A stretch of DNA of 6,365 nucleotides from Pseudomonadota bacterium (GCA_023427355.1 JAEZBK010000068.1:1-6365); one strand, 5' to 3'; shown: positions 1 to 6,055, numbered from the stretch's first letter. Program-made: numbers and translations. The notes: generated by a model not told the origin, from the sequence alone.

Positions 1-1752
1 ATGCTGGGCGGCGGCGATCTTGATCAGCTCGGCGGCGATGGCGCGCACCCGCTCCTTCATTTCCGCCTTGCGCTTCTGCCAGCCCGCACCGCCCAGCCGA
101 TCCAGCTGCGCACCCTCGTCGGAGCCGTAGCGGGTCAGGAGCTCGATATTCTCGACGGGCAGGAACAGCTTGCCGCCGTCATATTGCAGCTCCAGGCAGT
201 CATGCGGCGCCCCCAGCGCGTCTATCGCCTTCAGGCCCAGGTAACGGCCCACGCCATGCTCGATATGGGTGACAAGGTCGCCGGGTGCCAGGGTGGAGGC
301 CTCGGTCAGGAAGTTCTGCGCCCGGCGGACGCGCGTGGCGGCGCGCACCATGCGATCGCCCAGCACATCCTGTTCCGACAGGATGGCGAAATCCGGCGCT
401 TCGAAGCCGCGCTCGATGCCCAGCACGGCGATGGCGAAGGCGGACTTGTCCAGCTTCAGCACCTCCGCGAAATCCGCAACCTTGCGGATGGGCGTGACAC
501 CATGATCGGACAGCACGCCGCCCATGCGCTCGGCCGAGCCATCGGTCCAGCTTGCCACCATCACGCGGCGGCTGGCCCGCAGCGCCTTCAGATGCTGGGC
601 GGCGGCGTCGAAGACATTTGCGCCGGACTGGCGTTCCGGCGCAAAGTCGCGGCCCTGTTTGCCGCCCGCATCCACGCTGTTCTTGCTTTCCGGCGATTGG
701 AACGGCGTCAGGTCGCGCACGATGTGCGGCGCCAGCGCCGCTTTCCAGTCGGCGTCGGACAGATAGAGCGCATCGGGCTTCAGCGGCTTATAGGGCGGCG
801 CCTTGATGCGGCTTTTCTCATCCGGCGCGCTATGGCGAAAATCCTCGCGGGTCTGGAAATAGTCGCGCACCAGTTCGACGCGTGCTGTCTTGGCCTCTTC
901 GCCCTGGTGCGCCAGCAGGACCAACGCGCGCGGCAGGTAATCGAACAATGTGTCCAGGTGATCGTGGAACAGGGGCAGCCAGTGCTCCATGCCGATGGAT
1001 TTGCGGCCCGCGCTGACGGATTCATAAAGCGGGTCGTCACCTGCCGCGCCGAACGCCGCGACATAGCCGGTGCGGAACCGGCTGATGGCGTCGGGCGACA
1101 GCGGCGCCTCGCTGGCGGGCAGCAGCGCGATGCTTTGCACCGCATCCTTGGAAAGTTGGGTTTCGGCGTCGAAGCGGCGGATACCGTCGAGGGTGGCGCC
1201 GAAGAAATCCAGACGCAGCGGCTGCTCCTCGCCCGGCGGCCACAGATCCACGATGCCGCCGCGCAGGGAGAAGTCACCCGGCTCGCGCACTGTGCCGGCG
1301 CGGGCGTAGCCATTGGCGGCGAGGAAACCAACCAGCGCCTCCCGGTCCACGTCGTCGCCCATGCGGGCAGTGAAGCTGGCTTTCGCGATCCAGTCTTTCG
1401 GCGGCACGCGCTGCAGTGCGGCGTTCAGCGTGGTGACGATCACGCAAGGCCCGCAGCCGCGCGCCAACGCCGCCAGCGTCGCCAGCCGCGTGCTGACAAT
1501 GTCGGGCTTGGGCGAGACGCGATCGTAAGGCAGGCAATCCCAGGCGGGGAACGGCAGCACCTGCGTGCCCGGCGCAAAGAAGCGGATGGCGCGCATGGCA
1601 CTTTCCGCCGCCGCATCGTCCAGCGTGACGAACAGCACCGGCCCCTTGCGGCGGCGCGCGGCTTCGGCGGCGATATAGGCGTCATAGCCGGCGGGCGCGC
1701 CCGATACAGTCAGCCGGCCATCGGTCTTGGCGATATAATCTAGGCGTTCCAT
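1..1752 (-). CDS. mfd: Transcription-repair coupling factor Mfd, N-terminal 584 residues (C-terminus outside window)
   Basis: Mfd binds stalled RNA polymerase, pushes it off DNA by ATP-driven translocation and recruits UvrA for nucleotide excision repair. Seen: the minus-strand frame is open from ATG 1752-1750 to the window edge. Residues 1 to about 350 form the UvrB-like module, with FPAWDCLPYDRVSPK at 68-82. The usual UvrB P-loop position is occupied by a degenerate segment (SGAPAGYDAY, near residue 17), as expected for Mfd, whose N-terminal module is ATPase-dead. The block GDFSLRGGIVDLWPPG lies near residue 160. The RNA-polymerase-interacting CarD-like domain starts near residue 485 (GDLVTHIEHGVGRYLG from 491, then LFLPVENIELL). 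The helicase motor and the C-terminal autoinhibitory domain lie beyond base 1; family members are about 1150 residues. The start is supported by AAGGG at 1763-1759, six bases before the ATG. The start lies inside the end of sdhE (13-bp overlap), so the two are probably cotranscribed and translationally coupled. The long stop-free plus frame opposite it is a shadow. Confidence 0.97.
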   Translation of the reverse strand, partial: MERLDYIAKTDGRLTVSGAPAGYDAYIAAEAARRRKGPVLFVTLDDAAAESAMRAIRFFAPGTQVLPFPAWDCLPYDRVSPKPDIVSTRLATLAALARGCGPCVIVTTLNAALQRVPPKDWIAKASFTARMGDDVDREALVGFLAANGYARAGTVREPGDFSLRGGIVDLWPPGEEQPLRLDFFGATLDGIRRFDAETQLSKDAVQSIALLPASEAPLSPDAISRFRTGYVAAFGAAGDDPLYESVSAGRKSIGMEHWLPLFHDHLDTLFDYLPRALVLLAHQGEEAKTARVELVRDYFQTREDFRHSAPDEKSRIKAPPYKPLKPDALYLSDADWKAALAPHIVRDLTPFQSPESKNSVDAGGKQGRDFAPERQSGANVFDAAAQHLKALRASRRVMVASWTDGSAERMGGVLSDHGVTPIRKVADFAEVLKLDKSAFAIAVLGIERGFEAPDFAILSEQDVLGDRMVRAATRVRRAQNFLTEASTLAPGDLVTHIEHGVGRYLGLKAIDALGAPHDCLELQYDGGKLFLPVENIELLTRYGSDEGAQLDRLGGAGWQKRKAEMKERVRAIAAELIKIAAAQH

Positions 1753-2036
1753 TGCTGACCCTTGCGCCCGCAATAGCTTTGCAGCCCAGCGAAAACGGCG
1801 TTGTCATATTCGAACGGCACGACCTCAGCCCCGCGCAGCCAGGCATAGACCTCCTGATCGGGGGCGGCGAGGAGCGCCTCGAACTGGTCCAGCCCCGCCT
1901 CGTCCAGCGCCGCCAGATGGTCCTGCGCATAGGCCCCGAAGATCAGGTCCACTTCCTTGAAGCCGCGCCGCTGCGCCCGAAACAAAAGCCGTTTGCGGCG
2001 GTTCTCCGAAGAGCCACCTTGGTCAAGGTCATCCAT
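1740..2036 (-). CDS. sdhE: FAD assembly factor SdhE (DUF339 / succinate dehydrogenase assembly factor 2)
   Basis: SdhE is a small cytoplasmic helical protein that promotes covalent attachment of FAD to the flavoprotein subunit SdhA of succinate dehydrogenase. Seen: 98 residues from ATG 2036-2034, a normal family length. The hallmark RGxxE motif is present as RGFKE at residues 24-28, preceded by the basic stretch NRRKRLLFRAQR and followed by DLIFGAYA. A PDQEVYAWLRG segment at 59-69 matches the conserved D-W region of the family. The frame can be extended eight codons to a GTG at 2060-2058, but the ATG is preferred: the added residues are not family-like, neither start has a clear ribosome site, and a candidate promoter would start RNA at the ATG itself. 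The stop overlaps the mfd start by 13 bp. The gene is divergent from recG, an arrangement I recall as common in Alphaproteobacteria. Confidence 0.93.
   Translation of the reverse strand: MDDLDQGGSSENRRKRLLFRAQRRGFKEVDLIFGAYAQDHLAALDEAGLDQFEALLAAPDQEVYAWLRGAEVVPFEYDNAVFAGLQSYCGRKGQQWNA
1759..1763 (-). promoter_or_regulatory. Ribosome binding site of mfd
   Basis: AAGGG on the minus strand, six bases before the mfd ATG and inside the last codons of sdhE. It fixes the mfd start at 1752 and fits translational coupling to sdhE. Confidence 0.6.
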
Positions 2037-2042
2037 GGCGGG

Positions 2043-2071
2043 GATATAACGGCGGAACACGTTGAGAACAA
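2043..2071 (-). promoter_or_regulatory. Candidate sdhE-mfd promoter (leaderless start)
   Basis: On the minus strand TTGTTC (2071-2066, 3 of 6 matches to the -35 consensus) is followed after 17 bases by TATATC (2048-2043, 4 of 6 matches to the -10 consensus). A start seven bases downstream falls at about 2036, the first base of the sdhE ATG. That would give a leaderless mRNA and explain why no Shine-Dalgarno sequence is visible. This is consensus matching by eye only; the elements are moderate and alphaproteobacterial promoters are often divergent. Confidence 0.35.
2055..2069. promoter_or_regulatory. Putative LexA (SOS) box, GAAC-N7-GAAC
   Basis: The plus strand reads GAAC ACGTTGA GAAC; the minus strand therefore reads GTTC-N7-GTTC. 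This direct repeat with seven-base spacing is the established LexA operator core in Alphaproteobacteria (Rhodobacter, Caulobacter, Rhizobium). It lies in the 63-bp gap between divergent recG and sdhE-mfd, spans part of the candidate sdhE promoter spacer, and covers the candidate recG -35. Both flanking transcription units carry DNA repair genes. Eight fixed bases can occur by chance, so this is a strong candidate and not proof. Confidence 0.55.
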
Positions 2072-2088
2072 CGGTTCAAATCCATAAT
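2062..2088 (+). promoter_or_regulatory. Candidate recG promoter
   Basis: TTGAGA (2062-2067) and CATAAT (2083-2088, 5 of 6 matches to TATAAT) are separated by 15 bases, shorter than the ideal 17. RNA would start near 2095, about five bases before the recG ATG, so the mRNA would be nearly leaderless. No Shine-Dalgarno sequence precedes recG, which fits. The -35 overlaps both the LexA-like repeat and the -35 of the opposing sdhE promoter. Confidence 0.4.
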
Positions 2089-2099
2089 GTTCCCACACC

Positions 2100-4175
2100 A
2101 TGCGGCCGCAGATTCTTTTTCCTCTTTTTGCCGAGATCCGCACCCTGACCGGGGTGGGGCCGAAGCTGGAAAAGCTGATGGCCAAGGTGGCGGGGCCGCT
2201 GCTGCGCGACCTGGTGCTGGACCTGCCGGTGGGGGTGGTGGACCGGTCCTATCGCCCCACCATCGCGGCGGCGGAATCGGGCCGCATCGCCACGCTGGAG
2301 GTGACGGTGCTGGATCACCTGCCGCCACGCGTCAAAAGCCAGCCCTATAAAGTGCGCGTGTCGGACGCCAGCTCGACCATGGAACTGGTCTTCTTCCGGG
2401 CGCAGGCCGATTACCTGCAGAAGCTGCTGCCGGTGGGCGAACGGCGCGTACTGTCGGGGCGCATCGAGCGCTTCAAGGACAGGCCGCAGATGGCGCATCC
2501 CGACCATGTGGTCGCGCCGGAGGATGCCGCCAGCCTGCCGCAGCATGAGCCCGTCTATGGCCTGACCGAAGGTCTGTCGGCGCGCGTGATGGCCAAGGCC
2601 GTGCGCGGCGCGGTGGACAAGGTGCCACCCCTGCCCGAATGGCAGGATGCGGCATTCCGCAAGGCGCGCGGTTTCCCCTCGTTCGGCGAGGCGCTGACCA
2701 CCGCCCATGCGCCGGTGCATGAAGCCGACCTGTCGCCCCAGACCCTTGCGCGCCAGCGCCTGGCCTATGACGAGATGCTGGCCAACCAGCTTGCACTCAC
2801 GCTGATCCGCGCAAGGCTGCGCGCGGGAAAAGGCCGCGCCATCCATGGCACGGGCAAGTTGAAGGCGCGCGCCATCGCCGCCCTGCCCTTCGCGCTGACG
2901 GACGGGCAATTGAACGCGCTGGCGGAAATCGAAGCCGACATGAAGAGCGAACGGCGGATGCTGCGGCTGGTGCAGGGCGATGTCGGCTCCGGCAAGACCG
3001 TGGTGTCGCTGCTGGCCATGCTGGGCGCGGTGGAAGCGGGCGTGCAGGCGGCGCTGATGGCGCCGACCGAACTGCTGGTGCGCCAGCATTGCGCCACGTT
3101 GGAACCGTTCGCGCGCGCGGCGGGCGTGCGGCTGGCGGTGCTGACGGGCCGTGACAAGGCCAACCGCGAGCAGATCCTGACCGACCTGCACGACGGCAGG
3201 ATAGATATTCTGGTCGGCACCCATGCGCTGTTCAGCGAGGGTGTCGCCTTCCGCGATCTGGGGCTGGTGGTGGTGGACGAACAGCACCGCTTCGGCGTCG
3301 CCCAACGCATGACCTTGCAGCAAAAGGGTCGAACCGATGTGCTGGTGATGACCGCCACGCCCATCCCGCGGACGCTGGCGCTGACCGCCTATGGCGACAT
3401 GGAGGTGTCGAAGATCCTGGGCCGTCCGCCGGGACGGCAGAAAGTGGATACGCGCGTAATGAGCGCAGACCGGCTGGACGAACTGGTCAGCCATCTTCGC
3501 ACAGCGCTGGATCGCGGCGAGCGCGCCTATTGGGTCTGCCCGCTGGTGGAAGAAAGCGAGAAGATCGATCTGGCCGCCGCGCAGGAGCGCGTGGTGACGC
3601 TGCGCAACGCCCTTCACCTTCCCGTTGGCCTTGTGCACGGCAAGATGAAGGCCGCGGAACGCGACGCCGCCATGGCCGCCTTCAAGGCCGGCGAAACGAA
3701 GCTGCTGGTCGCCACGACGGTGATCGAGGTGGGCGTGGATGTGCCCGAGGCCACCATCATGGTGGTGGAACATGCCGAGCGCTTTGGCCTGGCCCAGCTG
3801 CACCAGCTGCGCGGGCGCGTGGGGCGCGGGACGGGCAAATCCACCTGCATGCTGGTCTATCATGGCGGACTGGGCGAAACCGCCAAGGCGCGGCTTACCA
3901 CCATGCGCGATACCGATGACGGGTTCGTCATCGCCGAAAAGGATATGGAGCTGCGCGGCCCCGGCGAGATGCTGGGCACACACCAGAGCGGCGAGCAGGA
4001 ATTCCGGCTCGCTAGCCTGTCGGCCCATGGCGAATTGCTGGCCGCCGCCCATGACGATGCCCGGCTGATTCTGGCGCGCGATCCCGGGCTGGAAAGCCCG
4101 CGCGGACAGGCCTTGCGCGTACTGCTTTATCTTTTTTGCCGCGACAAGGCCGTCGGCTATTTAAAAGCGGGGTAA
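2100..4175 (+). CDS. recG: ATP-dependent DNA helicase RecG
   Basis: RecG is a monomeric superfamily 2 double-stranded DNA translocase that reverses stalled replication forks and unwinds D-loops, R-loops and Holliday junctions. Seen: 691 residues, the usual length (about 690). The N-terminal helical part carries LTGVGPKLEKL, followed by the wedge/OB domain (about 60-150, including VRVSDASSTMELVFFR). The motor has Walker A GDVGSGKT at 293-300 (Lys299), APTELL in motif Ia, the DEQH box at 393-396 with HRFGVAQR after it, motif III MTATPIPRTL at 417-426 and motif VI QLRGRVGRG at 569-577. The C-terminal region with GFVIAEKDMELRGPGEMLGTHQSG (in part) contains the translocation-coupling TRG area, and the protein ends in the short tail VGYLKAG. 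ATG 2100 is chosen because MRPQILFPLF is the typical alphaproteobacterial RecG start. There is no visible Shine-Dalgarno sequence. The gene converges with the broken gene downstream (13 bases between stops), and no terminator hairpin is visible between them. Confidence 0.98.
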   Translation: MRPQILFPLFAEIRTLTGVGPKLEKLMAKVAGPLLRDLVLDLPVGVVDRSYRPTIAAAESGRIATLEVTVLDHLPPRVKSQPYKVRVSDASSTMELVFFRAQADYLQKLLPVGERRVLSGRIERFKDRPQMAHPDHVVAPEDAASLPQHEPVYGLTEGLSARVMAKAVRGAVDKVPPLPEWQDAAFRKARGFPSFGEALTTAHAPVHEADLSPQTLARQRLAYDEMLANQLALTLIRARLRAGKGRAIHGTGKLKARAIAALPFALTDGQLNALAEIEADMKSERRMLRLVQGDVGSGKTVVSLLAMLGAVEAGVQAALMAPTELLVRQHCATLEPFARAAGVRLAVLTGRDKANREQILTDLHDGRIDILVGTHALFSEGVAFRDLGLVVVDEQHRFGVAQRMTLQQKGRTDVLVMTATPIPRTLALTAYGDMEVSKILGRPPGRQKVDTRVMSADRLDELVSHLRTALDRGERAYWVCPLVEESEKIDLAAAQERVVTLRNALHLPVGLVHGKMKAAERDAAMAAFKAGETKLLVATTVIEVGVDVPEATIMVVEHAERFGLAQLHQLRGRVGRGTGKSTCMLVYHGGLGETAKARLTTMRDTDDGFVIAEKDMELRGPGEMLGTHQSGEQEFRLASLSAHGELLAAAHDDARLILARDPGLESPRGQALRVLLYLFCRDKAVGYLKAG

Positions 4176-4188
4176 TATCTCTTCAAAT

Positions 4189-4717
4189 TTATTCATCTTG
4201 GTTTCGGCGTTCTAATTCTTTCTCCAGAGATAGCACACTACTCAGCACTTGACGCTTGAAAGCCAGAAGCCTCTCGAACGCACTTTGCGTGTGGGGAACA
4301 ATAAACACCTTCTCTAAGATGCCCTCCACCTTAATAATCACCTTCTCAGAATCATCGCCTCCTCGAGTTTGAACAATTAAGCTGTCGTCATCAGGGCCAT
4401 CATCGATTATCTCTTCGCGAACGACTTTGAGGAAGTAATTTTCGGCACAAGCGATCCGTCGCAACGTCCATAGCTCACCAACAAGTTGGTCCACTAACGC
4501 CCACCCAATGAATGTTTTGGGAGAAAATCGTGCGACTTGCTCTTTCCTAACTTCAGCGTAAAGACCAGCACCCCCCCCCTTTAAGTAAGCGACGCGTGGA
4601 ATAGGCGCCACGCTTCACAGCATTTCTGCTAGAATGGCCCTTTCCTCTCTTGCTTCTGGGTCCCGTGCTCTTTTTTGCATTTTTTCTATTTGATTCGCCC
4701 TTTCGCCCGGATGTCAT
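4189..4717 (-). pseudogene. Frameshifted gene of an uncharacterised 'STGPRS-GK-SSRNAVKRGAYS' family
   Basis: Two minus-strand frames join to one protein. The first begins at ATG 4717-4715, with GGTGA six bases upstream as a possible ribosome site. It encodes a basic head containing STGPRSKRGK (17-26) and SSRNAVKRGAYS (29-40). It stops at TGA 4555-4553 after 54 codons. The second frame continues with GAGLYAEVRKEQVARFSP, then LVDQLVGELWTLRRIACAEN, an acidic middle and a helical, probably coiled-coil end (FERLLAFKRQVL to LEKELERR), stopping at TAA 4191-4189. Removing one G from the nine-G run restores one 175-residue frame. I recognise the order (Lys/Arg-rich STGPR-GK-SSRNA-K-GAYS head, LV-L-W-LRRI helix, C-terminal helix) from memory as a common alphaproteobacterial family of unknown function; the basic head suggests nucleic acid binding, an inference. 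AT-rich codon use unlike recG suggests transfer. Without repair only a GTG-started 140-residue remnant (from 4611) would be made. Confidence 0.75.
4571..4579. repeat. Homopolymer run of nine C/G at the frameshift point
   Basis: Nine C on the plus strand (nine G in the sense of the broken gene), at codons 47-49. Eight (or eleven) G would join the N-terminal and C-terminal frames. Runs of this length are slippage-prone in replication and error-prone in sequencing. Confidence 0.9.
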
Positions 4718-4775
4718 CCGTAATCACCACAACTTCTATGCTATTGAATATCAAGGGACGTTTGGCTTCGTTTTG

Positions 4776-4804
4776 ATTATTCAGGCAGACTGAAGATTTA
4801 TCGA
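4776..4804 (-). promoter_or_regulatory. Candidate promoter of the frameshifted gene
   Basis: TCGATA (4804-4799, 4 of 6) and AATAAT (4781-4776, 5 of 6) on the minus strand are spaced by exactly 17 bases. RNA would start near 4769, about 50 bases before ATG 4717. The AT-rich background raises the chance of accidental matches. Confidence 0.3.
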
Positions 4805-4805
4805 G

Positions 4806-4822
4806 TGATTTTTGCCTTTTAA
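4806..4822. repeat. Imperfect direct repeat, copy 1 (partner 5046-5062)
   Basis: TGATTTTTGCCTTTTAA here matches TGATTTTTGCATTCTAA at 5046-5062 in 15 of 17 positions. The copies are 240 bases apart and bracket the gene-poor part of the island. AT-rich, so possibly coincidental. Confidence 0.35.
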
Positions 4823-4949
4823 ATTAGCACATCTACCGCGAGCGCCCTAGTGACCAGAGGAGATGCTACATTCTAGGTATTCGCTTATTCAAACCTATTC
4901 AGAAGCTATGGCCGCCGAAATGGCACAACACGCGCTGAAAATGCCTCAG

Positions 4950-4959
4950 ATCGGCCGAT
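4950..4959. repeat. Perfect 10-bp palindrome ATCGGCCGAT
   Basis: Self-complementary ten bases in the gene-poor stretch. Could be a protein-binding half-site pair; function unknown. Confidence 0.4.
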
Positions 4960-4979
4960 ACCACATTTGCTTACAGCAT

Positions 4980-4998
4980 CGTGTAGGTGCGATACACG
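4980..4998. repeat. Inverted repeat CGTGTA-N7-TACACG
   Basis: Perfect six-base arms (4980-4985 and 4993-4998) around a seven-base loop. No T-run follows on either strand, so it is not a classical intrinsic terminator; an operator or a chance hairpin are alternatives. Confidence 0.4.
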
Positions 4999-5045
4999 GC
5001 GTCTAGCTAAGCTTCTTGAGACCTCCAATCCAACCCCACCAAGAC

Positions 5046-5062
5046 TGATTTTTGCATTCTAA
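5046..5062. repeat. Imperfect direct repeat, copy 2 (partner 4806-4822)
   Basis: Second copy, ten bases past the stop of the nitrilase-family gene in its direction of transcription, at the edge where composition returns to GC-rich. Confidence 0.35.
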
Positions 5063-5071
5063 CCGTCGTAA

Positions 5072-5890
5072 TCAGACCAAGATAAAGTCGCGCCCATGGC
5101 GTAAGGACGGCACCTTCGCCCGCGCCGCTGCCGACACCTGCGGATCAATTTCCGCATAGATGACGCATGGATCAACGCTCGCTTCCGCCAACACATCACC
5201 CCAAGGACCGATGATCAGACTGTGGCCATAGGTTTTCCGGCCATTGGCGTGAGAGCCGCCTTGAGCGGGAGCGATGACGAAGGCGCCATTCTCGATGGCA
5301 CGTGCGCGCAGCAGCACATGCCAATGCGCCTCACCCGTCGGCACGGTGAAGGCCGCGGGCACGGCAAAGGCAAAAGCACTATTCTGCGCCAGCGCGCGGT
5401 AAAGATGCGGGAAGCGCACATCATAGCAGATGGTCAGGCCGATGCCGCCCCAAGGCGTGGACGCAATCACCGCTTCACTGCCGCCCGCCACCGTGTCGGA
5501 TTCGGCGTAGCGTTCACCGCTGGACAGCGTCACGTCAAAGAGGTGGATCTTGCTGTAGCGCGCGGTCACCTGCCCGTCCGGAGAAAAGACATAGGAACGG
5601 TTAGCGGTCTTGCCGCCTTCAATTTTTATGCCCACCGATCCGATCAGCAAATGCACACCCAGTTCCTTCGCCAGGGCGGCGAAGACGGGCATCGAAGCGT
5701 CATGGGCCTCGTCGAAACAGGCGGCAAGCTTGGCACCGCCATCGGCCACCATCAGGGTGGTGTTTTCCGGCGTGGCGATGAACTTTGCGCCGCCGGCCGC
5801 CGCTTCGCGGATCAGGGCCGACGCAACCTGGACATTCTCGGCAACGCTTTCGCCGGAACGAAGCTGGATGCAGGCGGCACGGAAGGTCAT
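5072..5890 (-). CDS. Carbon-nitrogen hydrolase (nitrilase superfamily, Nit/omega-amidase-like)
   Basis: Members of this superfamily hydrolyse C-N bonds of amides or nitriles through a Glu-Lys-Cys triad; the Nit branch includes omega-amidase and deaminated-glutathione amidase. Seen: 272 residues, a normal length for the branch. Catalytic candidates are Glu42 (ATPENTT), Lys114 (YSKIHLFDV) and Cys155 (GLTICYDVRFPHLYRAL). Other family blocks are LLIGSV (81-86), VPAAFTVPTGEAHWHVLLRA (177-196), the RARAIEN segment (195-201) and YGHSLIIGPWGDVLAE (221-236). No signal peptide is seen, so it is probably cytoplasmic. ATG 5890 is chosen because MTFRAACIQL is the first beta-strand of the fold; the open frame continues upstream but has no family sequence. 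GAGG lies nine bases before this ATG, a weak ribosome site. The gene is divergent from the aldo/keto reductase. Clearance of deaminated glutathione or of omega-amides is the best guess; the exact substrate cannot be read from sequence. Confidence 0.94.
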   Translation of the reverse strand: MTFRAACIQLRSGESVAENVQVASALIREAAAGGAKFIATPENTTLMVADGGAKLAACFDEAHDASMPVFAALAKELGVHLLIGSVGIKIEGGKTANRSYVFSPDGQVTARYSKIHLFDVTLSSGERYAESDTVAGGSEAVIASTPWGGIGLTICYDVRFPHLYRALAQNSAFAFAVPAAFTVPTGEAHWHVLLRARAIENGAFVIAPAQGGSHANGRKTYGHSLIIGPWGDVLAEASVDPCVIYAEIDPQVSAAARAKVPSLRHGRDFILV

Positions 5891-6055
5891 GGTAATCAGC
5901 CTCGCGGATGGATTTTGGCCCATTTTCACGCGATGGGTCGGCATAGTCCAGACAGCTGAAAGCTGGCTTACCGGCATTTTCCGCATGACGGCAGGTGCGG
6001 GGATCCTTGGGATCGTCCACTCTGTACAGATGATCGAATCGGCCGGAGACTGCGC
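5891..6055. promoter_or_regulatory. Divergent control region between hydrolase and aldo/keto reductase
   Basis: 165 bases between the two start codons. It contains three short inverted repeats: CAGCT-GAA-AGCTG (5953-5965), GATCC-TTG-GGATC (6002-6014) and the perfect palindrome TCTGTACAGA (6021-6030). No strong -35/-10 pair was recognised in either direction. The palindromes are candidate repressor sites, with TCTGTACAGA the closest to the reductase start. Open frames run through the region but lack family sequence. Confidence 0.4.
6045..6048 (+). promoter_or_regulatory. Ribosome binding site of the aldo/keto reductase
   Basis: GGAG seven bases before GTG 6056. It supports the GTG start; no in-frame ATG fits the family N-terminus better. 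Confidence 0.7.

Larger units (their letters stand above)
4718..5071. other. AT-rich stretch without a convincing gene
   Basis: About 350 bases between the frameshifted gene and the nitrilase-family gene. I read both strands and saw no recognisable protein family; the longest open reading is a 47-codon plus-strand ORF (4863-5006) with no family resemblance. It contains the candidate promoter at 4776-4804, a pair of similar 17-base direct repeats, a 10-bp palindrome and a 6-bp-arm inverted repeat. No transposase, tRNA or clear terminator was recognised. Confidence 0.6.

Noticed and set aside
1..1743. A 580-codon stop-free plus-strand frame opposite mfd
   Set aside because: The minus strand encodes unmistakable Mfd along the entire stretch. 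The plus frame begins only at the window edge and shows no family motifs; high GC removes stop codons from the antisense frame.
2037..2060. Eight-codon longer sdhE start at GTG 2060
   Set aside because: The extra residues are not family-like, there is no ribosome site, and the extension would run over the LexA-like repeat and candidate -10 element.
2076..4052. A 658-codon minus-strand frame opposite recG
   Set aside because: It is the antisense of complete RecG with all helicase motifs on the plus strand. The composition (His-, Gln- and Arg-rich) is typical of a GC-rich shadow frame.
4085..4100. Hairpin CGGGCT-GGAA-AGCCCG near the end of recG, with a T-run 30 bases later
   Set aside because: It lies in the coding sequence in frame, and the T-run does not follow the stem, so it is not a terminator.
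4863..5006. A 47-codon plus-strand ORF starting MLHSRYSLIQ
   Set aside because: The GAGGAG before it abuts the ATG with no spacer, no family is recognised, and an ORF of this size is expected by chance. It cannot be excluded as a small protein.
5025..5058. Sixteen-codon minus-strand ORF (MQKSVLVGLDWRSQEA) past the hydrolase stop
   Set aside because: Too short and without a ribosome site or relatives known to me; it only reflects the repeat ATGCAAAAA.
5700..6020. A 106-codon minus-strand ORF starting MDDPKDPRTC overlapping the hydrolase start
   Set aside because: The first 40 or so residues look mildly protein-like, but most of it is a shadow of the hydrolase in another frame, and no family or ribosome site supports it.
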